A DNA stretch of 64,000 nucleotides, from the NCBI RefSeq assembly GCF_016623585.1, contig NZ_JAEHFY010000005.1:62001-126000 (forward strand), written 5' to 3'. Positions within the stretch are counted from its first letter, which is position 1. Each line of letters starts with the position of its first letter. The notes under the pieces are model-generated. The model was not told where the DNA came from, searched no databases, and saw nothing but the letters and a program-made list of their open reading frames with translations. Source of the DNA: Pedobacter segetis. GTDB lineage: Bacteria > Bacteroidota > Bacteroidia > Sphingobacteriales > Sphingobacteriaceae. Of this stretch, positions 15,601 through 24,058 are shown piece after piece. The position numbers and the translations under genes are program-made.

Positions 15601-16818
15601 TTATTTACGCTTCAACTCAATTACGGTAATCTCTGGCCAAATACCGATCCTACCAGAAAAACCCAAAAAACCAAAGCCGCGGTTAATGTATAAATACCTT
15701 CCAAATTCTTCCTTTAAACCAGCCCAATGCTTGTAACGATATTTTACAGGGCTCCATTTAATGCCAAAAACTTCAATCCCAAACTGCATACCGTGGGTAT
15801 GCCCGCTCAAAGTGAGGTTTATTTTAGAAGGATGTATTTTTATTTGGGCATCAAAATGTGATGGATCGTGAGATAATAAAATTTTAAAATCAGCTTTATT
15901 TGTTCCTGTCAATGCTTTATTCAAATCTCCTCTTTCGCCAAAACCAACCCCCCAGTTTTCTACGCCGGCCAATATTATTTTCTGTTGTTCTTTTTCGATA
16001 TCGATATGCTCATCCAATAACAATCTAAAACCTATTTCTTGATGATGCTTTTTAAGATTTTGGAGATTTTCCCTTTTTTCAACCTCGCTATTCCATTTAA
16101 TATAATCGCCATAATCATGGTTTCCTAAAATCGAAAACTTGCCATAATCTGCTTTTATCTGCTTAAACAATGCAATCCAAGGAATTATTTCATCTGCTTT
16201 ATTATTTACCAAATCGCCGGTAAAAACAAATAGATCAGATTTTTGGGCATTTATTAGATCAATTCCTTTTTGTACTGCCTTTTTATTATCGAAACTTCCA
16301 GAATGGACATCAGAAATTTGGGTAATGGTAAAACCATCAAAAGCTGCTGGTAAATCATCAAAAAATAAAGTTTTCTTAATTACCCGGTAAGCGTATTTTC
16401 CCCTTACTATTCCATCAATAAAAATCAGGATAACAATGATAAAAGCTATAAATGCAATTATAGAGAAGGTAACTATCCGTGTTGGCAAATAACCAACTGA
16501 AGAATGATTCCCTAAAAAAGCCAAAATTATTCTAGTAATATCTCCAATAAATAATATTAATGCGGCAACTATTTCGGCAACAAAAATGATGATAAAAGAA
16601 TGCGTGGCAATCTTAAAGAAAACATCCATTCCGAAGCTTGGTATGCGTAGAATTGCTACAACAAATGAAACTGCTATTAATAAAAGCATAGCCGAGAAAA
16701 CGGTTTGGAAAATGGTATCTGGAAACAATATTAGCAATCCGTTAGTAACATACCAATTTAATATTACCAATATTAAAGCGAAAACTATAATGGGTAAAAG
16801 GTTTATTTTTCTTTTCAT
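15601..16818 (-). CDS. Membrane-anchored calcineurin-like metallophosphoesterase
   Basis: The 405-residue protein has four hydrophobic segments in the first 155 residues, then a metallophosphoesterase domain facing one side of the membrane. The five metal-binding blocks are in order: QISDVHSG, VFTGDLVNN, ILGNHDYGDY, LSHDPSHF and LSGHTHGMQFG. Relatives include YkuE/YaeI-type proteins, several of which act on UDP-diacylglucosamine or related lipids, but the substrate here is unknown. It stands alone, with repeats in both flanking gaps. Confidence 0.88.
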   Translation of the reverse strand: MKRKINLLPIIVFALILVILNWYVTNGLLILFPDTIFQTVFSAMLLLIAVSFVVAILRIPSFGMDVFFKIATHSFIIIFVAEIVAALILFIGDITRIILAFLGNHSSVGYLPTRIVTFSIIAFIAFIIVILIFIDGIVRGKYAYRVIKKTLFFDDLPAAFDGFTITQISDVHSGSFDNKKAVQKGIDLINAQKSDLFVFTGDLVNNKADEIIPWIALFKQIKADYGKFSILGNHDYGDYIKWNSEVEKRENLQNLKKHHQEIGFRLLLDEHIDIEKEQQKIILAGVENWGVGFGERGDLNKALTGTNKADFKILLSHDPSHFDAQIKIHPSKINLTLSGHTHGMQFGIEVFGIKWSPVKYRYKHWAGLKEEFGRYLYINRGFGFLGFSGRIGIWPEITVIELKRK

Positions 16819-16871
16819 TTATAAATTTCCTTAATCATATTATTCAAGATCCTAGTATTTTCAAGGTTTAT

Positions 16872-16909
16872 AGCCCAGCTCTGTGAACTTTGCGCTCTCC
16901 ATGGTTAAA
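16872..16909. repeat. Degenerate CTCTGTG/CTTTGCG intergenic repeat
   Basis: AGCTCTGTGAACTTTGCGC followed by TCTCCATGGTTAAAA aligns with the 42-base repeats at 15334 and 15413. A further partial match (CTCTGTGTAAAATCTCCGTTAAC) follows within 40 bases. Confidence 0.5.
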
Positions 16910-16966
16910 AATTAACAAATTTACTGGCCTCTGTGTAAAATCTCCGTTAACCCTGTGTTCAAAAAC

Positions 16967-18241
16967 CTAGTAACCATATTTAGCCCATAACCTCTTCAAG
17001 GTTTCCCTGATTTTATTTTCGGCGGTATTATTTTGTGGGTCATAAAGTTTTGTACCGCTCAATTGCTCTGGTAAAAATTCTTGATCGGTAAAATTATCTT
17101 TAAAAGCGTGGGCATATTTGTAATCTTTCCCATAATCCATATTCTTCATCAGCTTGGTTGGTGCATTTCTTAAATGAAGCGGCACCGGTAAATCGCCGGT
17201 TTGTTTTACTAAAGATTGCGCTTTTCCTATCGCTTCATAAGCAGCATTGCTTTTCGCCGATGAAGCCAAATAAGTTACCGCTTGTGAAAGTATGATCCTA
17301 GACTCGGGCCAACCGATTACATTAACCGCTTGGAAACAATTATTTGCCAACAAAAGCGCATTAGGATTTGCGTTTCCAATATCTTCTGAAGCCAAGATCA
17401 ATAACCTACGGGCAATAAATTTGGGGTCTTCGCCTCCTTCGATCATTCTTGCCAACCAATAAACGGCACCATTTGGATCGCTGCCGCGGATAGATTTGAT
17501 GAACGCAGAAATAATATCATAATGTTGTTCGCCGGTTTTATCGTACAGCGCCATATTCTGCTGAATGTGGCTCAAAACAAAATCATTGGTGATGGTAACC
17601 TTATCACTGTTTGCAGCATTTACCAAAAGTTCAAAAATATTTAAAAGCTTGCGCCCGTCGCCACCAGAAAGCCTGATCAGAGCTTCGGTTTCTTTTAATT
17701 CGATTTTTTTTTGTTGGAGGGTCTCATCCCCAGAAATGGCGTTATTTAAAAGCGATATCAACTCCTCTTCTGTCAAATTTTTAAGTACATAAACCTGGCA
17801 TCGCGATAGCAAAGCAGAAATAACCTCAAAAGATGGATTTTCTGTAGTTGCGCCGATCAAAATGATTAAGCCTCGTTCTACAGCACCCAGTAAAGAATCT
17901 TGCTGAGATTTTGAAAAACGATGGATCTCATCGATAAAAAGAATAGGGACAATTCCGCCTTTTTTATAATGGGCAGCTTTCTCGATCATCTCCCTCACCT
18001 CTTTAACACCAGAATTTATCGCACTTAAAGAAAAAAACGGGCGGTCTAAATTCTGTGAAATGATAAAAGCCAAAGTAGTTTTACCAACCCCTGGCGGGCC
18101 CCAAAAAATCATGGATGGGATATGCCCGTTTTCAATCGCTTTGCGCAAAACGGCACCTTCGCCAACTAAATGTTGCTGCCCGGTATATTGCGCCAAACTT
18201 TTGGGGCGCATTCTTTCTGCTAAAGGGTCTGATAAAGCCAA
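16967..18241 (-). CDS. rarA: Replication-associated recombination protein RarA (MgsA)
   Basis: The 424-residue AAA+ ATPase is a relative of clamp loaders and acts at stalled replication forks. The block PLAERMRPKSLAQYTGQQHLVG marks RarA; Walker A GPPGVGKTT is at 48-56, Walker B LFIDEIHRF near 103, and the arginine-finger sensor region ATTENPSFEV follows. The C-terminal tetramerisation part (GSDPNGAVYWLARMIEGGEDPKFIARRLL) is complete. No ATG gives the conserved N-terminus, so a TTG start is taken at 18241, 15 bases after the preceding lipoprotein gene ends; an internal ATG (residue 11) would trim the conserved block. Confidence 0.93.
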   Translation of the reverse strand: MALSDPLAERMRPKSLAQYTGQQHLVGEGAVLRKAIENGHIPSMIFWGPPGVGKTTLAFIISQNLDRPFFSLSAINSGVKEVREMIEKAAHYKKGGIVPILFIDEIHRFSKSQQDSLLGAVERGLIILIGATTENPSFEVISALLSRCQVYVLKNLTEEELISLLNNAISGDETLQQKKIELKETEALIRLSGGDGRKLLNIFELLVNAANSDKVTITNDFVLSHIQQNMALYDKTGEQHYDIISAFIKSIRGSDPNGAVYWLARMIEGGEDPKFIARRLLILASEDIGNANPNALLLANNCFQAVNVIGWPESRIILSQAVTYLASSAKSNAAYEAIGKAQSLVKQTGDLPVPLHLRNAPTKLMKNMDYGKDYKYAHAFKDNFTDQEFLPEQLSGTKLYDPQNNTAENKIRETLKRLWAKYGY

Positions 18242-18255
18242 ATTGTTTTTATCTT

Positions 18256-18699
18256 TTAAAACTGAATTGTTTTTTGAATGGTATTGTTGTTAAACAAAGA
18301 GCTATTGCTTTTTATGTTCTCGGCAATGTCTCCGCTTGGTTTCTGCAAATAGAGTTCCACTAAATAAGTTTTGCCTTTTTTAAAGGAAGAATCTGGTGTA
18401 AACACGATGTTACTATCAATTATGGAATATTTCCCTTTAATTGATTTTTGCAGATCTTGTAGGTCATCGTTTGTAGCTTTTGGATATACCGCAATGGTTT
18501 GTGCCCAAACAGAATCTGCTAAACTATCGGCCGATAAATCTTTTAAAATATACTCATCGATATTTGAGAAAACCAAGGCCGTAGAATCTAGATTAATGGC
18601 TACTTTAATTTTATCGCCTAATAAATTTGATGATTTATTTTTGCAAGAAAAAAGGGCTAAAACAATAAAAAGGAAACAACATCTTTTTAGGTAAAACAT
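18256..18699 (-). CDS. Small lipoprotein of unknown function
   Basis: A 147-residue protein with a signal peptide and lipobox ending ALFSC (Cys 19), so it should be lipid-anchored in the envelope. The mature part is a predicted beta-rich domain with no recognised motif. It lies between a redoxin lipoprotein and rarA. The ATG overlaps the stop of the redoxin gene by one base and its 3' end is 14 bases from rarA, so the three are one transcription unit. A functional link to the redoxin is possible but unproven. Confidence 0.75.
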   Translation of the reverse strand: MFYLKRCCFLFIVLALFSCKNKSSNLLGDKIKVAINLDSTALVFSNIDEYILKDLSADSLADSVWAQTIAVYPKATNDDLQDLQKSIKGKYSIIDSNIVFTPDSSFKKGKTYLVELYLQKPSGDIAENIKSNSSLFNNNTIQKTIQF

Positions 18700-19958
18700 T
18701 ATTCGGCCAATAAATCGTCTATCAATTTATCAAACTCGTTCACAAATTCTACGTAATGGTTGCCCGTACCCGGGCCGCTAAAACCAGTATGTATTTTTCT
18801 TACTTTTCCTTTCTTATCAATGATGATCATGGTGGGGAAAGCCATTACGCTATTAAGCATGGGTAAACTTTTTGCGGCCTCTCCTTTTTCATTGGTAAAG
18901 CCGGTTACCAAAATATCGTAATTAACATTAAACCGTTTCTTAAGCCTTTCTAGGTTGACTTTAGATTTTTCAAAATCTTTTGTTCGCTCATAGGCCAAAC
19001 CCAAAACCTCTACTCCTTTGCTATGGTATTTATCGTAAAAATTACTTAAAAAAGCAGTTTCATCCATACAATTAGGGCACCACGAACCCAACATCTGTAA
19101 AATTACCACTTTACCTTTAAACCTTGCATCGCTTAAAGAAATTTGCTTTTTCTCTAAATTTGGAAAAGTAAAGGCTATTTGTTTGGTGCTATCTTTTAAG
19201 AAAGTTAAGCTGTAAGCATCTGGCAATTTTGCTTTTTCGTTTCTTTTTGCCGTAAAATCATCAACAGAAGAAAAACCCGAATAAAACTTACCATCCGTCA
19301 TGGTGCTATCCGGATTTATTGTAGCCGTAAATAAAAAAGCATGTGAACCATCAAAAGTAGAAAGCACCAATTTATTATCCTCAACCATGCCTTCTAAATA
19401 CCTGTAATCTCCCGTAGATGTTAAAAACGTACCCGTAACTTTCGATTGATTTTGTACAAATTCGCCAACCGCTATTGTGGTATCAGATTTTGTAGTATCG
19501 GCTGTGTTTACACTCGTAAAAGTGGTTTCCCATCTCCCAGAAACATCTACAGTTGGTGCGCCAGCTTTTTCCTTTATTCTCCAAGGTGCATCTGCCTGGG
19601 CATAAAAAGTCATTTGGGTATCTTTGTTGGCCAAGTGTTTTGTCCAAGTGCCATCAATTTTGCCATCTATCAAGGTGCCGTTAATTTCAGAATCAAATAG
19701 CGGCATTTGTATATGTATCGAATCACCAACATGAGTAATTTCATCCACTTTAAACCTATCGGTACTGTTGATGATTTCTATATAATATTTGTTTGCGCTA
19801 TCCACCACATCAAAATTAAAAGGGATTTCTGCACCAGACTCTGTAATTAAAGCCCCTCGCCAAATCCCGGGCTTTAATTTTTTAGAAGGTTTATCGCAAG
19901 AATTAAGAAAAACGATGGTAGATAAGGCAAAGAATAAATAGCTGACGGTAATTTTCAT
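18699..19958 (-). CDS. TlpA-like thioredoxin-fold lipoprotein
   Basis: The start at 19958 gives MKITVSYLFFALSTIVFLNSC, a lipoprotein signal with lipidated Cys 21; an upstream in-frame start has no such signal. The 419-residue protein has a long beta-rich N-terminal region (about 30-270), then a TlpA/ResA-type domain with redox motif CPNC in LGSWCPNC and the cis-Pro segment FPTMIII. It probably keeps envelope proteins reduced, or acts in cytochrome or nutrient-stress redox chemistry. First gene of the unit with the 147-residue lipoprotein and rarA. Confidence 0.87.
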   Translation of the reverse strand: MKITVSYLFFALSTIVFLNSCDKPSKKLKPGIWRGALITESGAEIPFNFDVVDSANKYYIEIINSTDRFKVDEITHVGDSIHIQMPLFDSEINGTLIDGKIDGTWTKHLANKDTQMTFYAQADAPWRIKEKAGAPTVDVSGRWETTFTSVNTADTTKSDTTIAVGEFVQNQSKVTGTFLTSTGDYRYLEGMVEDNKLVLSTFDGSHAFLFTATINPDSTMTDGKFYSGFSSVDDFTAKRNEKAKLPDAYSLTFLKDSTKQIAFTFPNLEKKQISLSDARFKGKVVILQMLGSWCPNCMDETAFLSNFYDKYHSKGVEVLGLAYERTKDFEKSKVNLERLKKRFNVNYDILVTGFTNEKGEAAKSLPMLNSVMAFPTMIIIDKKGKVRKIHTGFSGPGTGNHYVEFVNEFDKLIDDLLAE

Positions 19959-20035
19959 TTGAAGTTTTGAATGATGTTTAAAACATATAACGTTATTAAA
20001 TATCGAAAAATATTTAGGATAAATTAACAAACTAT

Positions 20036-20317
20036 TTATTTATCGAGATAATGTCATTTTGAAGACAAAATCAAGACAATTATCCGTACCTCATCTATTT
20101 TATAGATTAACCTATCTTTAAGGTTAATTTTTCTCGACCAATAACCAGATAATTTATGTTTGAGCTGTTCAGGATTTCCGACACCCGTTTTCGGGTGCTC
20201 TTGTAGCTCTTTAAAAATAGATTAAACCTTGTTTATATCGGCTTTATTGCCAGATTTATATAACTCTGCTAATTGTTTTTTAGTTACTTTCTCAACGTCT
20301 ATAATATATCTGCCCAT
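20036..20317 (-). pseudogene. YoeB/Txe-type toxin gene with two nonsense mutations
   Basis: From the ATG at 20317 the frame reads MGRYIIDVEKVTKKQLAELY and continues as a Txe/YoeB toxin: KSGNKADINKV, stop, [38 protein letters not shown], then LILSSK, stop, HYLDK. The first stop is TAA at 20224-20222, where the family usually has Glu (GAA). The second is TGA at 20056-20054, where Gly (GGA) is expected just before the catalytic His-Tyr pair. Both fit single G-to-T changes. The rest is intact, so inactivation looks recent. The ATG lies inside the 3' end of the antitoxin gene. Confidence 0.8.
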
Positions 20318-20546
20318 ATATTTTCAACATCATTTATTCTTGTGGTATTTCCATTTTTGGCAGAAATATCCGCAGCTAAAATCTTTTTAACAAAATCTGG
20401 ATTATAGCCTCCATCTTCTAAGCTTTCAATAGGAATCACCACAAAAGCTTTACCTTCTCCCCTATTCACAATCAATCTTTCTTCGCCGGCTATCTCAACA
20501 TATTTTTTATGCTTTTTCTAAATTCACTTACGCTTACTGTTTTCAT
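20299..20546 (-). pseudogene. YefM/Phd-type antitoxin gene with a -1 frameshift
   Basis: The ATG at 20546 begins MKTVSVSEFRKSIK. A run of six A (T6 on the + strand near 20504-20509) shifts the frame to an early stop. With seven A the protein would continue KYVEIAGEERLIVNRGEGKAF, VVIPIESLEDGGYN and end with VENIWADIL at 20299. This is the standard YefM/Phd fold followed by a toxin-binding tail. It is upstream of and overlaps the yoeB-like pseudogene, the normal order for this module. The 101 bases upstream carry an A+T-rich promoter-like stretch with TACGTACCTATATATGTACA palindromic character (near 20576), perhaps the old operator. Confidence 0.75.
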
Positions 20547-20647
20547 TTCTTTATATCTCTTTCAAAGATACTAAATACGTACCTATATATGTACATAGTA
20601 AAAATTTTTATAATTATGCTTTTCTACTTCCGCTTCAAGCTTTTTAA

Positions 20648-21787
20648 TTATCTCAAAATTTCCCTAGAAATTACCACCTTTTGTATTTCAGATGTTCCCT
20701 CATAAATTTGGGTAATCTTTGCATCACGCATCAAACGCTCTACATGGTATTCTTTCACAAAACCGTACCCGCCATGGATTTGGACGGCTTCTACCGTAGC
20801 TTTCATGGCCACCTCAGACGCAAAAAGTTTTGCCATAGAACTTGCTTGGGCATAAGGCAAACCTTGGTCTTTTAACCAAGCAGCCTTTAAAACCAATAAT
20901 CTTGCGGCTTCAATCTCAGTTGCCATATCTGCTAGTTTAAAAGCGATTGCCTGATGTTCTGAGATGGGTTTGCCAAAAGTTTTACGCTCTTTAGAATATT
21001 GTGTGGCCAGCTCAAAAGCTCCCGATGCAATACCCAAAGCTTGTGCCGCTATGCCAATTCTACCGCCTTCCAAAGTTTTCATCGCAAAGGCAAAACCGAA
21101 ACCATCCTCGCCGATCCTGTTTTCTTTAGGTACTTTAACATCTGTAAACATCAAAGAATGGGTATCAGAACCTCTAATTCCCAATTTATTTTCTTTGGCA
21201 CCAACCGTAAAGCCTTCCATCCCTTTTTCAACGATCAAGGCATTAATGCCATGGCTGCCTTTTTCTGGGTGCGTTTGTGCAATCACTAAATAGGTAGAGG
21301 CAGAATTTCCATTCGTAATCCAATTTTTAGTACCGTTCAGCAAGTAATAATCGCCCATATCTTTGGCGGTTGTATGTTGGGAGGTAGCGTCAGAACCTGC
21401 CTCGGGCTCCGAAAGACAAAATGCACCGATCTTTTCACCAGCGGCAAGCGGTTTCAAATATTTCTCTTTTTGGGCCTCATTTGCATAAGCCTCTAAACCA
21501 TAACAAACCAACGAATTGTTTACAGAAACCACCACAGATGCCGAAGCGTCTATTTTAGAAAGTTCTTCCATTACCAAAACGTAAGAAATGGCATCCAAAC
21601 CTGCACCGTTATATTTTGGATCTACCATCATCCCCATAAACCCCAACTCCCCAAGTTTTTTTACCTGCTCTGCCGGAAATTTTTGCTGCTCATCCCGTTC
21701 TATCACGCCCGGTTTTAATTCCGTTTGTGCAAAATCCCTTGCCGCCTGTTGTATCATCAAATGTTCTTCAGAAAATTGGAAATCCAT
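20648..21787 (-). CDS. Short-chain acyl-CoA dehydrogenase
   Basis: The 379-residue flavoenzyme oxidises acyl-CoA to enoyl-CoA in fatty-acid or branched-chain amino-acid breakdown. Family signatures are visible: GAFCLSEPEAGSDA near 125, GTKNWITNG near 150, and QIHGGYGFVKEYHVERLMRDAKITQIYEGTSEIQ near the end. The latter contains the catalytic Glu in the butyryl-CoA dehydrogenase position (YEGTSE). Substrate preference (butyryl versus branched) cannot be read. It is monocistronic; upstream is a repeat-filled gap and downstream the decayed yefM-yoeB pair. Confidence 0.93.
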   Translation of the reverse strand: MDFQFSEEHLMIQQAARDFAQTELKPGVIERDEQQKFPAEQVKKLGELGFMGMMVDPKYNGAGLDAISYVLVMEELSKIDASASVVVSVNNSLVCYGLEAYANEAQKEKYLKPLAAGEKIGAFCLSEPEAGSDATSQHTTAKDMGDYYLLNGTKNWITNGNSASTYLVIAQTHPEKGSHGINALIVEKGMEGFTVGAKENKLGIRGSDTHSLMFTDVKVPKENRIGEDGFGFAFAMKTLEGGRIGIAAQALGIASGAFELATQYSKERKTFGKPISEHQAIAFKLADMATEIEAARLLVLKAAWLKDQGLPYAQASSMAKLFASEVAMKATVEAVQIHGGYGFVKEYHVERLMRDAKITQIYEGTSEIQKVVISREILR

Positions 21788-21840
21788 AGTATTAAATTAT
21801 AAGTGCAAACAGAATATTTTTTATTTATTTTTAAGTTGAT

Positions 21841-21900
21841 CAGAGATATATGGGCGTTTCCCAAGCTTCGCAAGGGTCGGGCTTTCCGCTATATCTTTTT
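21841..21900. repeat. Hairpin-like intergenic element (GGGCGTTTCCC / GGGTCGGGC type)
   Basis: The ends AGAGATATATGGGCG and CCGCTATATCTTTT are imperfectly complementary. The middle has GGGCGTTTCCCAAGC and AAGGGTCGGGCTTTCCGC. It looks like a mobile or REP-like intergenic element; only one copy is in the window. Confidence 0.5.
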
Positions 21901-22035
21901 CTGTTACCCTTCCGCTCCGCTCAGGACAACAAAAAAAGGATTCCGCTTCAATCCCTAACGTAAAACTTATTTTATTTAGAAAACTAAAATCACCATAAAA
22001 TCACTTTCTTATCTAGCTTCAAAAGTATCGGCTTC

Positions 22036-22071
22036 GTCATGTTGATCGGCCAACTGGCGGATCAACATGAC
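22036..22071. repeat. Long palindrome with GCCAnnTGGC core
   Basis: Arms GTCATGTTGATC and GATCAACATGAC (12 of 12 paired) enclose GGCCAACTGGCG, whose GCCA/TGGC also pair, so almost the whole 36 bases fold. Its core resembles the palindromes at 60385-60404 and 54751-54766. Confidence 0.75.
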
Positions 22072-22107
22072 TTTAAAAAGAAAAAACTGCTGATTTCTTT
22101 ATAAAAA

Positions 22108-22131
22108 ACCTCTGTGTGCTCTGCGGTTAAA
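22108..22131. repeat. Degenerate CTCTGTG/GCGGTTAA intergenic repeat
   Basis: ACCTCTGTGTGCTCTGCGG followed by TTAAA is a shortened relative of the 42-base repeats in the recQ downstream gap. Confidence 0.45.
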
Positions 22132-22184
22132 TCAACTCAATTTTCAAATATAATAAATATTATGCAAGCATAGCAAATTGAAAA

Positions 22185-22688
22185 TTATTGATGCGCCTTC
22201 AATATTTTTTGCTCTATAGAAGATGTAGAGTAGCCTTCTAAAAATGAAATGGTTTTTACTTCGCCACCATTGGCCAAAACTTCTTTTGCACCAACGATCT
22301 GGTCTATGTTATAATCTGCACCCTTAACCAAAACATCGGGTAAAATACGGGAGATAAGGTTTATTGGGGTTTGTTCATCAAATAAAATAACGGCATCCAC
22401 AAAGAAAAGGGCTGCTAATAACCCTGCCCTGGATTTCTGGTTGCATATTGGCCTGGTTGGCCCTTTTAGGTTTTTTGTAGAAGCATCAGAATTTAGGCCG
22501 ACAATTAATTTTGTGCCCAGATCGGCGGCTTTAGAAAGATAATCTACATGGCCTAAGTGCATAATATCAAAGCATCCGTTGGTAAAAACCAACTGTTGCT
22601 TTTCTTTTTTCCAAATTTCTAACTGCGATTCAAAATCGTTTAAAGAAAAAAATATCTTTTGTTGGATGATGTTAAGGTTTTGTACCAT
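22185..22688 (-). CDS. D-glycero-beta-D-manno-heptose 1-phosphate adenylyltransferase-like (RfaE2 domain)
   Basis: The 167-residue nucleotidyltransferase has TNGCFDIMHLGHVDYLSKAA near residue 35, where HxGH is the nucleotide-binding motif, and VGLNSDAS followed by NLKGPTRP. It corresponds to the C-terminal domain of HldE, which makes ADP-heptose for lipopolysaccharide, but as a stand-alone protein. Related cytidylyltransferases share the motif, so the exact sugar is inferred. Its start overlaps the 3' end of the flippase-like gene by 17 bases. The kinase partner is not in this operon. Confidence 0.83.
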   Translation of the reverse strand: MVQNLNIIQQKIFFSLNDFESQLEIWKKEKQQLVFTNGCFDIMHLGHVDYLSKAADLGTKLIVGLNSDASTKNLKGPTRPICNQKSRAGLLAALFFVDAVILFDEQTPINLISRILPDVLVKGADYNIDQIVGAKEVLANGGEVKTISFLEGYSTSSIEQKILKAHQ

Positions 22689-23670
22689 TTAATTTTTTAT
22701 GAGGTTGATAAGCCACCCCTATAACCAAGGCTAATGTACCAAAAACAATAACCACCAAGGTTTGGATAGCGTGTAAAATAGTGGCGTAAACTAAAGCTGC
22801 GCCAGCGTTGATGTTTAAAAACACCAAGCATTGCGAAACCATAAAATGAAATGCGCCGATACCGCCTTGTATTGGGGCAATCATCCCAAAACTGCCTGCA
22901 ATAACGGTTAGTAAAGCATCAGAAAAATTAAGCATGGCAGTTTGATTCATCATTTTAAAGCCACAGTAAGACGATAATATATAAAAGAACCAAATAGCGA
23001 TGGTATAAAAAACAAATAAATAGGGGCTTTTTATCCTTTTTAAGCTTAACAAGCCCTCCTTCAACTGCATCAAAAAACCTTTGATTTTAACAGCCATTTT
23101 ATTTTGTGATGTAAATATCTTAAAAACCACAAAAGCCATCATCATTAAAAAAATTATTAAAGCTACCGCAAGATAAAGCTTTGCAAGAATTAAAGTTTTA
23201 AAATCTATACCTTTTATAAAGTGCAGGATAATTTCAAAATACAAGCCCAAACCGATCAAAACCATGATCACCAATACCAATAGGTCTATGATACGTTCGG
23301 TAATAACGGTTCCAATTAATGAGATGGTGCTAATTTCTTCTTTTTTTGAGAGCCATGCACACCTTAGCAATTCGCCCGCCCTTGGTAAAGCCAAATTTGC
23401 CAAGTACCCAATCATAATGGCATTAAAAGCATTTAAAGTTGATGTTGGCTTTTTTTGGATGGGCTGTAATAAGAGTTTCCACCTTAAGGCCCTAAAAAAA
23501 TGAGGGATTAAACCCGTGATCGCGGTTAATAAAATCCAATCTTTATCGGCTTTGCCTAAATCTGCAATAAAATTAGAATGGTATTGGGTTTTGAAAAGAT
23601 AATAAGTAATTGCCAAACCCAACAGCAAAAAAAAAGCGTATTTTAAAAATGCTATCGGGCTTACTCTCAA
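22672..23670 (-). CDS. Lysylphosphatidylglycerol synthase transmembrane (flippase-like) family protein
   Basis: A 332-residue integral membrane protein with about eight hydrophobic segments. It matches the UPF0104/AglD-like flippase-domain family: GLIPHFFRALRWKLLLQP, GYLANLALPRAGELLRCAWLSKKEEIS, GTVITERIIDLLVL, and the late GAFHFMVSQCLVFLNI. Members are thought to move lipids or lipid-linked sugars across the membrane; no catalytic synthase domain is attached. It lies between panD (2 bases apart) and the adenylyltransferase (overlap), so the four-gene panC-panD-flippase-adenylyltransferase run is probably one operon. Confidence 0.83.
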   Translation of the reverse strand: MRVSPIAFLKYAFFLLLGLAITYYLFKTQYHSNFIADLGKADKDWILLTAITGLIPHFFRALRWKLLLQPIQKKPTSTLNAFNAIMIGYLANLALPRAGELLRCAWLSKKEEISTISLIGTVITERIIDLLVLVIMVLIGLGLYFEIILHFIKGIDFKTLILAKLYLAVALIIFLMMMAFVVFKIFTSQNKMAVKIKGFLMQLKEGLLSLKRIKSPYLFVFYTIAIWFFYILSSYCGFKMMNQTAMLNFSDALLTVIAGSFGMIAPIQGGIGAFHFMVSQCLVFLNINAGAALVYATILHAIQTLVVIVFGTLALVIGVAYQPHKKLNGTKP

Positions 23671-23672
23671 TT

Positions 23673-24023
23673 TTATTTTATCAAACGGTTATTTTCATCG
23701 GGGAAAACCAAAACAGGCTTATACTTTTTTGCCTCTTCTATTTCTAGGTGGGCGTAAGACACAATAATTACAATATCTCCTATTTGCGCCAATCTTGCGC
23801 AAGATCCGTTTAAACAGATGGTACCGCTGCCGCGTTCTCCTTTTATGATATAGGTCTCAAATCTTGCACCATTATTATTGTTTACCACTTGCACTTTCTC
23901 GTTCGGGATCATGTTTGCGGCATCTATCAAATCTTCATCAATGGTAATGCTACCCACGTAATTTAACTCAGATTGAGTTACTTTAACCCTATGAATTTTT
24001 GATTTTAAAACTTCAATAATCAT
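23673..24023 (-). CDS. panD: Aspartate 1-decarboxylase (PanD)
   Basis: The 116-residue pro-enzyme makes beta-alanine for pantothenate. The self-cleavage site is Gly24-Ser25 in [10 protein letters not shown]; Ser25 becomes the pyruvoyl cofactor. Other family residues are in [22 protein letters not shown] and the [12 protein letters not shown] block. It follows panC by 35 bases on the same strand, so two pantothenate genes are together. Length is normal. Confidence 0.96.
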   Translation of the reverse strand: MIIEVLKSKIHRVKVTQSELNYVGSITIDEDLIDAANMIPNEKVQVVNNNNGARFETYIIKGERGSGTICLNGSCARLAQIGDIVIIVSYAHLEIEEAKKYKPVLVFPDENNRLIK

Positions 24024-24058
24024 GCTGCAAATTTAAAAAATAGATTTTAATAGTATTG

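Larger units (their letters stand above)
21788..22184. other. Gene-free gap with three repeat types
   Basis: No gene was seen in these 397 bases. It contains an imperfect hairpin element at 21841-21900, a CTTCCGCTCCGCTCAGG element near 21908, a long palindrome at 22036-22071 and a CTCTGTG/GCGGTTAA element at 22108-22131. Confidence 0.7.
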
